Assembly: GCA_027451525.1 (NCBI GenBank)
Contig: DAIDJF010000001.1
Span: forward strand, 1-64,000
Reading direction: 5' to 3'
Origin: Ktedonobacterales bacterium
GTDB lineage: Bacteria; Chloroflexota; Ktedonobacteria; Ktedonobacterales; Ktedonobacteraceae
Length of the DNA stretch: 64,000 bases
The notes under the pieces were generated by a model. The model was not told the origin of the DNA, searched no databases, and saw only the letters and a list, made by a program, of their open reading frames with translations. Position numbers and translations under genes: made by a program. Positions 52,454-61,126 of this stretch are shown here, in pieces. The first letter of the stretch is position 1. Each line of letters begins with the position of its first letter.

Positions 52454-54826
52454 ATGCTAGAGTTATTTCAGATGTGGCTTCTTGTGGAAGTCTTAGGCAT
52501 TATTTGTCTCCCTTTGACTATCACAGTATTTCATAATCTACCAGATCGTGGGTGGGCATTTACAAAAGCTATAGGTATGGCATTACTCGCCTTTGGTGTC
52601 TGGTTTCCCTTAGTCAGTCTACGCATGCTGCCGTTCAATCAGCTATTTATATTGGGAGCATTGTTAGTTCTACTGGCATTAAATATCATCGGTTTTATGC
52701 GTGTACGTCATCAATTGATAAAATTGGTGCGCGTCAACATTCCCTATATCGTGACGACAGAGCTAATCTTCCTCGGCATGATCTTTTTGTTAGGTTGGAT
52801 TCGCTCCTATAGTCCTGATATTCGCTCTTTCGAGATGTTTATGGATGAGGGATTTATCGCGGCAATTATGCGTAGTCCTCATTTACCTCCCAATGATATG
52901 TGGTTTGCTGGTTACACGATCAATTACTACTACTATGCTCATTTTACAATTGCGATGTTGGCAAAACTTATTGGACAATCACCATCCATCGCCTTTAACA
53001 CGGGGATTTGTATTTTCTTTGGTCTGACGGCTGTCAATATGTTTGGCGTGACATGCAACATTGTTGCCTGGGCACGTCACGCACGCGCTCAGGCGAAAGC
53101 AGACCAGACCGTAACACTTGAGCGGCCCGATGTGGCTCTGCCCGATATGGTGCGTGCGATGCCGTTTGGTTTTATGAGTTTTGTCATGGGGCTGATACTG
53201 GGCAACCTTGCCGCAACGCAGCAGTGGTGGCAATTGCACGGCGACATCGCGTTATATAACTGGTTTCTTCCGTCGCGCGTCATCGATAAAACAATCAACG
53301 AATTTCCGGCTTTTAGTTTCTTACTCTCATGTTTTCATGCTCACGTCTTGACACTGGCTTTCACTATTGTGGGTATCGCGTTGGCCTTCAACCTGTTTTT
53401 AGATGCGGATGGCAAGGGGTTATTTGTCTTTGGGCGGGGCTGGCGTTTGCCGCTGACAATGAGTGTAACCGCGCTGCTTCTCGGTGGTTTGTTCACGATG
53501 AATGGGTGGGACTATCCTACCTATATGGGCATTACGTTGATCTGCCTTGCTTTGCAGCAATGGCGTGTCTACCATGCGCGCATTACATTGGGATTGCTCC
53601 TCGATGTTATTACGCCAGCGGCATTCCTTGTTGCACTCTCGTTCCTGCTCTATACGCCTTTCTATTTAGCATTTATCTCACCCTCACAGGGTCTCGGTAT
53701 CGTTGATGCGGCCAATCGCTCACCATTGAACGGTGAGTTACTCATTTACGGCATCTTTGCCTTTGTGTTTCTCTCGTTTCTGGTCGCTAGCGCACTCAAA
53801 CGCCCGCAGATCGCGCTCTTTGAGGTTGATGTGCAGACGCTTTCATTGCCATTGAGTGAGACGACACGTCGTTATCTCTCCTACGTGGGTCTGACGGGTA
53901 TCGCTGTATTTCTCGTCGTTGGACTGGCGGCCTTGATGCTTGTTGGGAATAGCACGACGCTGGTAGTTGCAGGCAGTATTACGATCTTAGCCGCTATTTT
54001 ATTGGTAAGCAGTATAGAAGAGCGGGGACAGGCTTTTGCCCTGTTACTAGGTGGATGTGCCTTCGGCTTAATCGCGCTTTGTGAGCTGTTCTTCTTGAAA
54101 GACGTGTTTGCCGATAGCTATCCGCGCATGAACACGGTCTTCAAATTTTACTTTCAAGCGTGGGCTTTGTTGGCTATTACATCGGGAGCGGGCCTCTACT
54201 TTATTCTCGATAGTTTTCGTCCTGCCCTTTCGCTGGCTCCCTTGCAACGCTGGCTACGGCGTGGCTTTGAGGGGGTGTGGGGTATCGCGTTGCTGCTGTT
54301 GCTGATCGCGGGAATGGCCTATCCTATCGCGGGAACATATACACGTACAAATTTTTATCTCTCACGTACAAATAGTCTGGACGGTTTGAGTTACCTGCAA
54401 TCTGACCCACAGGAGCCGGGAGACTATGCGGCAATTCGCTGGCTAAATGCTAATGTACAGGGCGATCCGGTGATTGTAGAAGCTGTTGGGCCGGATTACA
54501 GCAACTATGCACGTATATCCGCATTTACAGGCTTGCCAACGATTATGGGCTGGGTTGGTCATGAATACCAGTGGCGCGTCAACTGGCTGAATAACCCTAA
54601 TAACGCTCTGGACTTTAATCGGCGCAGCGGTGATGTCGAGGCGATTTACACGAATCCCAATCCAGGGACGGTTTTGTCTATTATGGCGCGTTATCAGGCC
54701 CAATATTTATACGTTGGGCCTTTAGAGTATCAGAAATATCCAACTGCAAACCTTACGCGTTTCAAAACATTTATGCAAGTTGTTTATAGTGCAAACGGCG
54801 TTACGATTTACAAGGTAAAACACTAA
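52454..54826 (+). CDS. Chlor_Arch_YYY (DUF2298) membrane protein
   Basis: A 790-residue stand-alone YYY protein with many hydrophobic helices. The signature region reads FMDEGFIAAIMRSPHLPPNDMWFAGYTINYYYYAHF (cited in parts: Asp-Glu near 130, four Tyr near 158-161). The usual Gly after YYY is Ala-His here, and the ADLHPH of the giant paralogue is SCFHAH. NTVFKFYFQAWAL matches the C-terminal motif. The start at 52454 has an AGAGAG upstream; in-frame codons to 52394 add only polar residues. It belongs to the same glycan-related cluster. Confidence 0.82.
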   Translation: MLELFQMWLLVEVLGIICLPLTITVFHNLPDRGWAFTKAIGMALLAFGVWFPLVSLRMLPFNQLFILGALLVLLALNIIGFMRVRHQLIKLVRVNIPYIVTTELIFLGMIFLLGWIRSYSPDIRSFEMFMDEGFIAAIMRSPHLPPNDMWFAGYTINYYYYAHFTIAMLAKLIGQSPSIAFNTGICIFFGLTAVNMFGVTCNIVAWARHARAQAKADQTVTLERPDVALPDMVRAMPFGFMSFVMGLILGNLAATQQWWQLHGDIALYNWFLPSRVIDKTINEFPAFSFLLSCFHAHVLTLAFTIVGIALAFNLFLDADGKGLFVFGRGWRLPLTMSVTALLLGGLFTMNGWDYPTYMGITLICLALQQWRVYHARITLGLLLDVITPAAFLVALSFLLYTPFYLAFISPSQGLGIVDAANRSPLNGELLIYGIFAFVFLSFLVASALKRPQIALFEVDVQTLSLPLSETTRRYLSYVGLTGIAVFLVVGLAALMLVGNSTTLVVAGSITILAAILLVSSIEERGQAFALLLGGCAFGLIALCELFFLKDVFADSYPRMNTVFKFYFQAWALLAITSGAGLYFILDSFRPALSLAPLQRWLRRGFEGVWGIALLLLLIAGMAYPIAGTYTRTNFYLSRTNSLDGLSYLQSDPQEPGDYAAIRWLNANVQGDPVIVEAVGPDYSNYARISAFTGLPTIMGWVGHEYQWRVNWLNNPNNALDFNRRSGDVEAIYTNPNPGTVLSIMARYQAQYLYVGPLEYQKYPTANLTRFKTFMQVVYSANGVTIYKVKH

Positions 54827-54895
54827 GCTGGACGAAGGTGGAAGAGGGAAGATGACATTACTATACAGGCGGTTTAAGCAAGGGGGAATGATCCT

Positions 54896-57334
54896 TTGGA
54901 AAGTTACGATACTGAGCCACGTGAGGAGACGCAGACTCCAACTCTATCAGATGAGCCGATAGTGTCTGATGATACAGCTGTTGAGCTATCAGAGGGTGTG
55001 CAGGAACAGGATGTAATAGATTTGGATTCTATTACCCCTGGCCCATATCTGGGAGCCACTGTACAGGGACATGGTGATAATGAGCGTGTCATGCCCTTGA
55101 AACGGCACTGGTTTGTGCCGCCTTCGCGTGAGCAATGGCAAAACTGGGGACCTTTTCTTGGTTTGATGCTCTTGGGCGCAATTTTACGTTTCTGGGGTCT
55201 GGGTGATAAGCCTTTACACCATGACGAGAGCTTACATGCATACTTCTCGTTGCAACTCTTGCATAATAATATCCAGAATTGGATCTCGTGTTTTAGTCCA
55301 TATGCAAGCTGCTATCATTATGATCCACTCTTGCATGGACCTTTCCAGTTTCATGCGATTGCCCTTGTTTATCAGATCAGTCAATGGCTGGGTGCGCCCG
55401 ATCATGGCGTGAATACCTTTACCGTGCGTATTCCAGCAGCGGTTTTGGGGACGGTCATTATTGGTCTGCCTTATTTTATGCGTGACTATCTGGGGAAAGT
55501 GGGTTCCTGGCTGGCTGCATTGCTCCTGGCTGTCTCGCCGAGTATGGTTTACTTCTCGCGTTTTGCGCGTGAAGACATCTATATGGCCTGTTTTACGCTT
55601 CTGATGGTTGTGGCAGTAGGACGCTATGTGAAAGAGCGCAAACTGCGCTGGATTGTGCTGGCTGCCTGTGGCTTCGCGTTATCATATGCTACAAGCGAGG
55701 CAACGTTCCTTACTATCGCCGTCTTCGGCAGTTTCCTGGGTGCCTTGATTGTGTGGGAGCTTGGCAAGAAATGGGCCGTTCGTGAGAGTGTTAACTCTGA
55801 TGCGGCTTTCAAACGTTATCTCCCCAAGACGGGCGCACCAATTTTGCTGGTAGTGTACTTCTTGATTATTGGGCCTGTTGCGAAGATTGCGCTTGGTTTT
55901 CTGGAGCAACTCTCTGCCTATATCGTTAATCCGAAAAATACGCCAATTGCAGATGCATTTGTTGCGACTTTAAAGGCACGCACTGTTCAGTTAATTCCAT
56001 GGCTGGGTATTTTGCTGGGTTTGTATATTCTCTCAATCCTGGCACGTGAAATAATGGGTAAGATGCCCCCTCCAGGACGGCGTGGACTCGCGAAATATAT
56101 TGACCCACAGCGGCAGCCACTCCTCGACACGATTTTAACAATGGAGTGGACGCACTGGTTTTTTGCTCTCATTTGCGCCTGGACGATCTTTCTTGTGCTC
56201 TTTACTGCCCTCTTTACCTATGTGGCAGGCGGCATTGGCGATGGTATCTGGCAAGGCCTCTATTACTGGCTACAACAGCAAAACGTGGCGCGTGGTGGGC
56301 AACCCTGGTATTACTATCTCATGCTCATTCCGCTCTATGAGCAGATAGGGGTTGTATTTGGTATTGTTGGGATTGTGCGCTGTCTGCTTAAGCCTAACGC
56401 ATTTCGTCTGTTTATGGTCTACTGGTTTGTGGGCGATTTCGTCATTTACTCATGGGCAGGGGAAAAGATGCCCTGGTTGATGATCTTCATGACGATGCCA
56501 CTGATGATCCTGGCTGCCATCGGTCTTGAACCATCTGTTGTCGCCCTGCTCAATGCTTTCAAAAGCCGTTGGAGTCGCGCAGGCTCGCAGGCTGTAGCGA
56601 CTGGCGAGGCTGGGGATACGCCATTTGTGGCTCGTCTGGCCCGCCCGGCTTTTAATAAGCGTGTGCTGATCGGAGCGGCTGCCACTATTTTCTTCGCCTT
56701 CCTGCTCCTTCTGCCTACCTTGCACAATATGTACGAAGTATCTTATGTTCACGCGGCAGATGGTCCACATGAAATGATGGTCTACGTACAAACGACGACC
56801 GATGTCAATATCGTGATGGCGAAACTGAGCGTACTTGACCAAAAGATAGATGGTGGTTCGCATCAACTCTCCATTGGTGTGATGTCGGACGCAGAATGGC
56901 CGTTTGCGTGGTATCTGCGTGACTATACAAGTGTCTGTTATGGCTTCCCTACTGCCTGTCCGACAATGGTCAATCAGGTGCAGGTGATTATTACAGGGGG
57001 AGATAATCTCTATACTGCGGAGGCGCAGTATGGCAAAGGCTATCTCTATCAGCCGTATAAGATGCGCACATGGTGGGATGAGGGCTATAAACCGCTTCCT
57101 TGCGTGCCGACAAAAGCCAATAACAATTGTGCTGGTCAACAGATGTGGGGGGGCGTTGGACCGCTACTGTGGCTGAGCTATGGGGACAATCCTCCTCCTG
57201 GCGCAAAGTTCAATCTTGGTCTGGCGGCAAAGAATGTTTGGGATTGGTGGTGGTATCGTAAGGCGATTGGTAGCACCGACGGGGCATACATGATGGGACT
57301 GTTCATCCGTAAGGGGTTGAATGTAACTCCATAG
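54896..57334 (+). CDS. Agl23-like (TIGR03663) flippase-associated GT-C protein
   Basis: An 812-residue protein. A charged cytoplasmic N-terminus (1-80, rich in Glu, Thr, Ser) is followed by about ten membrane helices, with the GT-C-like loop KPLHHDESLHAYF (about 102-114) and a long C-terminal extracytoplasmic domain. Members of this family occur beside Chlor_Arch_YYY genes in Archaea and Chloroflexi and are linked to archaeal-type N-glycosylation. Here it lies 69 bp after a YYY gene, in the same direction. A TTG start is used: AAGGGGGA stands 9 nt before it and no ATG is in frame. Confidence 0.83.
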   Translation: MESYDTEPREETQTPTLSDEPIVSDDTAVELSEGVQEQDVIDLDSITPGPYLGATVQGHGDNERVMPLKRHWFVPPSREQWQNWGPFLGLMLLGAILRFWGLGDKPLHHDESLHAYFSLQLLHNNIQNWISCFSPYASCYHYDPLLHGPFQFHAIALVYQISQWLGAPDHGVNTFTVRIPAAVLGTVIIGLPYFMRDYLGKVGSWLAALLLAVSPSMVYFSRFAREDIYMACFTLLMVVAVGRYVKERKLRWIVLAACGFALSYATSEATFLTIAVFGSFLGALIVWELGKKWAVRESVNSDAAFKRYLPKTGAPILLVVYFLIIGPVAKIALGFLEQLSAYIVNPKNTPIADAFVATLKARTVQLIPWLGILLGLYILSILAREIMGKMPPPGRRGLAKYIDPQRQPLLDTILTMEWTHWFFALICAWTIFLVLFTALFTYVAGGIGDGIWQGLYYWLQQQNVARGGQPWYYYLMLIPLYEQIGVVFGIVGIVRCLLKPNAFRLFMVYWFVGDFVIYSWAGEKMPWLMIFMTMPLMILAAIGLEPSVVALLNAFKSRWSRAGSQAVATGEAGDTPFVARLARPAFNKRVLIGAAATIFFAFLLLLPTLHNMYEVSYVHAADGPHEMMVYVQTTTDVNIVMAKLSVLDQKIDGGSHQLSIGVMSDAEWPFAWYLRDYTSVCYGFPTACPTMVNQVQVIITGGDNLYTAEAQYGKGYLYQPYKMRTWWDEGYKPLPCVPTKANNNCAGQQMWGGVGPLLWLSYGDNPPPGAKFNLGLAAKNVWDWWWYRKAIGSTDGAYMMGLFIRKGLNVTP

Positions 57335-57355
57335 TACCGTACGCTAACTTTGTTT

Positions 57356-57411
57356 TACGAAAAGAACTGGCATTCTCGCCATGAAGGATGAGAATGTCAG
57401 TTCTTTTCGTA
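57356..57411. terminator. 22-bp bidirectional terminator hairpin
   Basis: Arms 57356-57377 and 57390-57411 (beginning TACGAAAAGAACTG) are complementary in 21 of 22 positions, loop 12 nt, T-rich on the outer ends of both strands. It separates the convergent Agl23-like gene and the selenoprotein-candidate operon. Confidence 0.8.
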
Positions 57412-57416
57412 GAAGA

Positions 57417-57968
57417 CTACGGCTGTGAAAAACGATAGCCACGTTGTAGGGTTAATGCTGCGCGGTGGGCAAAATTTTCTGGTGAGAATACCTCGAAGTC
57501 TAATGTATCGGCAATCCGATCAATAATGTTAAAAAATGCTGCTATGTAGATAGCTTGCTGGATGGCTTCTTTACTAAGCTTGGCCTGCCGAAGAGTCACG
57601 ATATCGGCTGAGCTGAGATCGCCTGGATGAAGGGTCATCTTCTCTAAAAAGCCGAGCATAGCGCGTAGTTTGAGCGTGATGGGAGCGGTTTGCCAATCGG
57701 TTAGAACAGCTTGTACAAGTGAGTCGGAGAGTTCGTGCGACGCGACCGCGCCGTGTGAGCCTGTTCAAAATGCGCACTGGTTTTTGTGCGAAACAAAAGC
57801 TGCGAAGAGTTCGCGTTCGCCGAGGCTCCAATCAGAGGGTCCCTGAAGCAGTTCATGTAGGGCATCGGAGAAGCTTTTGCCGAAGAAATCAGGACGATAA
57901 TTGATGACACGCACCACGTCGGGAACTGGGGCATGCTGCATGACCAGATCGAGTTTGGCTAAACGCAT
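57417..57968 (-). CDS. Candidate selenoprotein: AhpD/CMD peroxidase-related enzyme with in-frame TGA (CxxU)
   Basis: A 183-residue member of the carboxymuconolactone-decarboxylase/AhpD superfamily (peroxidase-related type), a thiol-disulfide oxidoreductase likely to reduce peroxides. The frame from 57968 is broken only by TGA at 57767-57765 (codon 68) and continues in the same frame to the end at 57417 with clear family sequence (IAAFFNIIDRIADTLDFEV). Glu53, Cys65, codon 68 and His72 fit E-x11-C-x2-C-x3-H exactly, with TGA replacing the second cysteine. A SECIS-like hairpin follows the TGA. Start: AAGGAGA eight nt upstream, with TAATG overlap to the upstream CMD gene. If translated with selenocysteine it is full length; otherwise it is a 67-residue truncation. 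No selA, selB, selC or selD gene is in the window. Confidence 0.72.
57738..57764 (-). promoter_or_regulatory. Bacterial SECIS-like hairpin after the TGA
   Basis: Starting 11 nt after the TGA, CGGCGC (57753-57748) pairs with GCGTCG (57743-57738) to form a 6-bp stem, including one G-U, with apical loop GGTC. The loop begins 17 nt past the TGA. E. coli fdhF has a GGUC-containing loop 18 nt past its UGA, and bacterial SECIS criteria ask for a G in the first loop positions at 16-37 nt. The characteristic bulged U is not evident. Confidence 0.6.
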
Positions 57969-58312
57969 TAGAAATCTCCTTGTAGTGTGTTCAGTGCGCG
58001 GGAGAGACGTGCTACGCCAGCACTTAGGGCTGCACTTACTGTAATTTCAAAAATAGCATCCTCGCTATAGCCCGCGTGCTGAAGCTCTGCGATATCTTCA
58101 GCAGTAACTTTATAGGCATGTAGCGCAATTTTCCTGATAAGTTTTTCCAATGCTGGTGGCAGGATAGGCGAATTTTCAGTTGCGCCACCGCTGAGCGTAG
58201 TCACATATGTTTCTATCGCATGGCGTAGTTCTGGTAACGTATCGCCAGGACTGTTGAACACGGCATGGGCCATTGCCTGTGTCTCTGTCACATAAAAAGC
58301 TTCGCTCGTCAT
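57968..58312 (-). CDS. CMD-fold partner protein without catalytic cysteines
   Basis: A 114-residue protein whose C-terminal part (ALHAYKVTAEDIAELQHAGYSEDAIFEITVSAALSAGVARLSRALNTL) is the helical carboxymuconolactone-decarboxylase fold. The family's CxxC pair is absent. It overlaps both neighbours (ATGA with the membrane protein upstream, TAATG with the selenoprotein candidate), so the three are co-translated. It may form a heteromer with the catalytic CMD protein; inference from context. Confidence 0.7.
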   Translation of the reverse strand: MTSEAFYVTETQAMAHAVFNSPGDTLPELRHAIETYVTTLSGGATENSPILPPALEKLIRKIALHAYKVTAEDIAELQHAGYSEDAIFEITVSAALSAGVARLSRALNTLQGDF

Positions 58313-58686
58313 CGTTTAATCTCCTCTCTAGAAAACTGATCAAGTGATTCGATAACAATTTCATCTGTATCATCATTGACAGGCGTTTTTTGCATGAAAA
58401 GATGGTTAATAATGCTACCCGCTGCATATAGTAGCACACTATAAAAAACGATACTAATGATGGGCATAATGACGTTGGGCAGCTCACTAAGCAAGAGATT
58501 ATAGATTTCAGAAGGGGGCATGGTACCATTAAGGCCAGTGCTCGATTGAACCAACTGAATGAGATTCTCAATTAGATACGTTTGCAAGATAATATCAGCA
58601 ATGCCGATTGCTGCAATAACCCACGCGGCGCACTGGCAAAGCTTTCCTATTGTTCCAGATGTGAGATGGCGCGAGAACTTGTTCAT
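58309..58686 (-). CDS. Small two-helix membrane protein
   Basis: A 125-residue protein with two hydrophobic helices (about 14-37 and 67-90) and a short acidic C-terminal cytoplasmic tail. No known domain is recognised. The ATG at 58686 with AAGGAA eight nt upstream is preferred to a Met at 58719. First gene of the CMD operon, overlapping the next gene by 4 bp, so it may anchor or supply electrons or quinones to the CMD proteins; there is no direct evidence. Confidence 0.65.
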   Translation of the reverse strand: MNKFSRHLTSGTIGKLCQCAAWVIAAIGIADIILQTYLIENLIQLVQSSTGLNGTMPPSEIYNLLLSELPNVIMPIISIVFYSVLLYAAGSIINHLFMQKTPVNDDTDEIVIESLDQFSREEIKR

Positions 58687-58937
58687 CTGCTTGTTCCTTC
58701 TATGAAAATGTCGTGGCATGTTTTATATTCTACTGTAGTATGTATCCCATAGATGATTTCTCTGTCAATAGCGCAGGCTTGTCTTCTTGTAGTCTGAATG
58801 ATATGCTGTACGGTATAGCATGCCGAACTGAAATAGCGTTTGGTAAATCGCACCTAAAATTGCCCAACGCATGAAGCTCTATGACCACAAACAGTGCTAC
58901 CAGCGGAAGATACTCACAAAGATGGAGGAAGGCTTCA

Positions 58938-60503
58938 ATGAACATTGCACAAGGGTTGGCTCATGCCAAAAAGGTAGCTGGCAATCGTCAGGCTGTTGCC
59001 TGTGGCAGCGTTCACTACACGTGGAAAGAATTTGATCGGCGCACGGATGCTCTAGCACGTAGTCTAGCTGCGCTTGGCGTCAAGCGTGGTGATCGCGTTG
59101 CTGTTCTCATGCTCAACTGTCATCGCTATTTGGAGTTGTACTATGCTTGTGGGCGCATGGGAGCGGTGATTGTGCCACTCAATTATCGGCTTGCGCGTCC
59201 AGAGATCGTCTTCATCCTCAATGACAGCGAGTCAAAAATTCTGGTTGTGGATAAGACACTGGCACCTCACACGACCGGACGTGATACCTTTGCAACGGTG
59301 AAAGAGATCATTTATATTGGTGATGAGACGCCGGAGAACATGCACAACTACGAAAAGCTCATTATCAGAGGGGCACAAATCGTAGCGAGTGCGGACGAAA
59401 CAATGGATGATGAAGATCTGGCGGGACTGTTTTACACGGGTGGCACAACGGGGCGTCCGAAGGGGGTTATGCTCTCACATAAGAATATCGTGTCGAATGC
59501 TATCCATGTTGCTGTCGCGGCAGCATATACTGAGCGTGATATCTACTTGCATGTGGCACCAATGTTTCACGCGGGCGATACTGGCTCGACCTTTGCGTTA
59601 ACAATGGTTGGTGCGCGCCATACATTCTTACCGATGTTTAATCCTGTACATTTTATGCAAAATGTGCAAGAAGAGCAGGTAACCGTGACGTTTGTTGTGC
59701 CGACGATGGTCAACGCTGTGCTTCATCATCCCGATATTGATACATATAATCTCTCCAGTCTGCGCCGCCTGACCTATGGAGCTTCGCCAATGCCGACTGA
59801 GGTGCTGAAATTGGGTCTGCAACGGCTTGGACAAGTCTTTGCACAGGGCTATGGCATGACAGAGACAGCCCCTTTGCTCACTGGACTGGACCCTGTCGAT
59901 CATCTTCTGGAGGGCACACCTGAGCAGGTACGTCGCCTGGCCTCGGCAGGTCGTGAGGTATTTGGCGTTGAGGTGCGTGTTGTCAATGCGGAAGGCCAGG
60001 ATGTGGAGCCAGGAGAGGTCGGTGAAGTGATTGCGAGAGGCCCAAATGTGATGCAGGGCTACTGGCGTATGCCGGAAGCAACCGCTGCTGTGCTTATCGA
60101 TGGTTGGATGCATACAGGTGATCTCGCGACTGTCGATGAGGAGAACTTTATCTTTATCATTGATCGCGCCAAGGATATGATTATCTCTGGTGGTGAAAAC
60201 ATCTACTCTGTCGAAGTCGAAAACGCGCTCTATACGCATCCTGCCGTTTTAGAAGCCGCTGTACTTGGCATTCCACATCCCGTATGGGGTGAGTCAGTCC
60301 ATGCTGTTGTGGTGCTCAAACCCGGTATGGAAGTGACAGAGGATGCATTGCTTCAGCATGCTCGCACGCAAATCGCTGGCTATAAAGTGCCACGCAGTAT
60401 CGAATTGACCGCTGAGCCACTGCCGAAAAGCGGCGTTGGGAAAATTCTTAAACGCGATCTGCGCGAGAAGTATTGGCAAGGCAAGAGCAGAAACGTCAAT
60501 TAG
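58938..60503 (+). CDS. AMP-dependent acyl-CoA synthetase
   Basis: A 521-residue member of the adenylate-forming superfamily, activating a carboxylic acid to its acyl-CoA. The P-loop FYTGGTTGRPKGVMLSHKN (about 172-190), YGMTETAPLL (about 305), GWMHTGDLA (about 388) and the C-terminal lysine in the PKSGVGKILKRDLR segment (about 494-507) are intact. GGAGGAAGG five nt before 58938 fixes the start. It resembles long- or medium-chain fatty-acid or cyclohexane-carboxylate ligases; chain length cannot be called. First gene of a lipid-type cluster. Confidence 0.92.
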   Translation: MNIAQGLAHAKKVAGNRQAVACGSVHYTWKEFDRRTDALARSLAALGVKRGDRVAVLMLNCHRYLELYYACGRMGAVIVPLNYRLARPEIVFILNDSESKILVVDKTLAPHTTGRDTFATVKEIIYIGDETPENMHNYEKLIIRGAQIVASADETMDDEDLAGLFYTGGTTGRPKGVMLSHKNIVSNAIHVAVAAAYTERDIYLHVAPMFHAGDTGSTFALTMVGARHTFLPMFNPVHFMQNVQEEQVTVTFVVPTMVNAVLHHPDIDTYNLSSLRRLTYGASPMPTEVLKLGLQRLGQVFAQGYGMTETAPLLTGLDPVDHLLEGTPEQVRRLASAGREVFGVEVRVVNAEGQDVEPGEVGEVIARGPNVMQGYWRMPEATAAVLIDGWMHTGDLATVDEENFIFIIDRAKDMIISGGENIYSVEVENALYTHPAVLEAAVLGIPHPVWGESVHAVVVLKPGMEVTEDALLQHARTQIAGYKVPRSIELTAEPLPKSGVGKILKRDLREKYWQGKSRNVN

Positions 60504-60520
60504 CGATCTCGTTATACACA

Positions 60521-60557
60521 GAGGCAAGGTATCATGAAATGCGTGATACCTTGCCTC
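60521..60557 (+). promoter_or_regulatory. Strong hairpin before the MaoC ribosome-binding site
   Basis: A perfect 14-bp stem (GAGGCAAGGTATCA, 60521-60534, with its complement 60544-60557, loop 9 nt) lies between the acyl-CoA synthetase and maoC genes. It ends 3 nt before the AAAGGA of maoC and is not followed by a U-tract, so it is more likely an RNA-processing or translation-modulating structure than a terminator. Confidence 0.5.
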
Positions 60558-60572
60558 CTTAAAGGAATTCTT

Positions 60573-61022
60573 ATGGCCGAGGCAACTCCAGCATTTAAGC
60601 AACTACTACGCGAGTCGTTCGCAGAGATACAAGTTGGGCAAATATTTCGCTTTCGTCGTACATTTAGCGCAGGTGATGTTGCGCTCTTCTGTGGCGTGAC
60701 TGGCGACTACAATCCTTATCATATTGATCAGGCATTTCTTGAGGAAAGCTGGTTTAAGCGTCCTATTATTCCCGGTCTGCTTACGGCCAGTATGATTACG
60801 CACATTGGCGGAATGATCGGGTTTCTCGCGACCGAGATGAGCTTCCAGTTTCCTGCTGCCGTCTATATTGGCGATACGATTACCTGCACGGTAACGATTA
60901 CCGCAAAAGACGAGCAGATCCGTCTGGTGAGAGCAAAGGCTGATTTTATCAACCAGCATGGGGAAGAGGTGTTGCACGCAACCTTCGCGGGGTTTCCTTC
61001 AGATATCCGACTTGCACATTAA
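60573..61022 (+). CDS. MaoC-like (R)-specific enoyl hydratase
   Basis: A 149-residue hotdog-fold hydratase. FSAGDVALFCGVTGDYNPYHIDQAF (about 30-54) carries the Asp and His of the hydratase-2 motif, and PGLLTASMITH (about 66-76) is also typical. AAAGGA six nt before 60573 sets the start. In this neighbourhood it probably hydrates enoyl-CoA from fatty-acid or related breakdown. Confidence 0.88.
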   Translation: MAEATPAFKQLLRESFAEIQVGQIFRFRRTFSAGDVALFCGVTGDYNPYHIDQAFLEESWFKRPIIPGLLTASMITHIGGMIGFLATEMSFQFPAAVYIGDTITCTVTITAKDEQIRLVRAKADFINQHGEEVLHATFAGFPSDIRLAH

Positions 61023-61042
61023 ATACAATAAAGGTTGATTGT

Positions 61043-61071
61043 TGATAGAAACAAATCGAATTTGTATAATT
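61043..61071 (+). promoter_or_regulatory. Promoter of the P450 gene
   Basis: TTGATA (61043-61048) and a consensus TATAAT (61066-61071) at 17-bp spacing, 56 bp before the P450 start. Confidence 0.7.
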
Positions 61072-61126
61072 ACTGGTATCTGGGAATGATCAATAGGCGT
61101 AAGCCCTACGAAAGCGAAATGCCGTT

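Noticed and set aside
57356-57411. Inverted repeat as an insertion-sequence end
   Set aside because: The two arms face each other over a 12-nt loop between convergent genes, which is a terminator layout, and no transposase gene is present.
57765-57767. Ordinary nonsense mutation or pseudogene for the CMD gene
   Set aside because: Not excluded, but a random stop hitting precisely the second catalytic Cys codon, with an intact ribosome-binding site, intact downstream frame and a SECIS-like hairpin, is less likely than selenocysteine. Retained as the main alternative.
57574-57934. Shorter open frames on the minus strand across the TGA region
   Set aside because: They are out of frame with the CMD gene, have Arg/Thr- or Ser-rich compositions and no family match. 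They are shadows of the interrupted gene.
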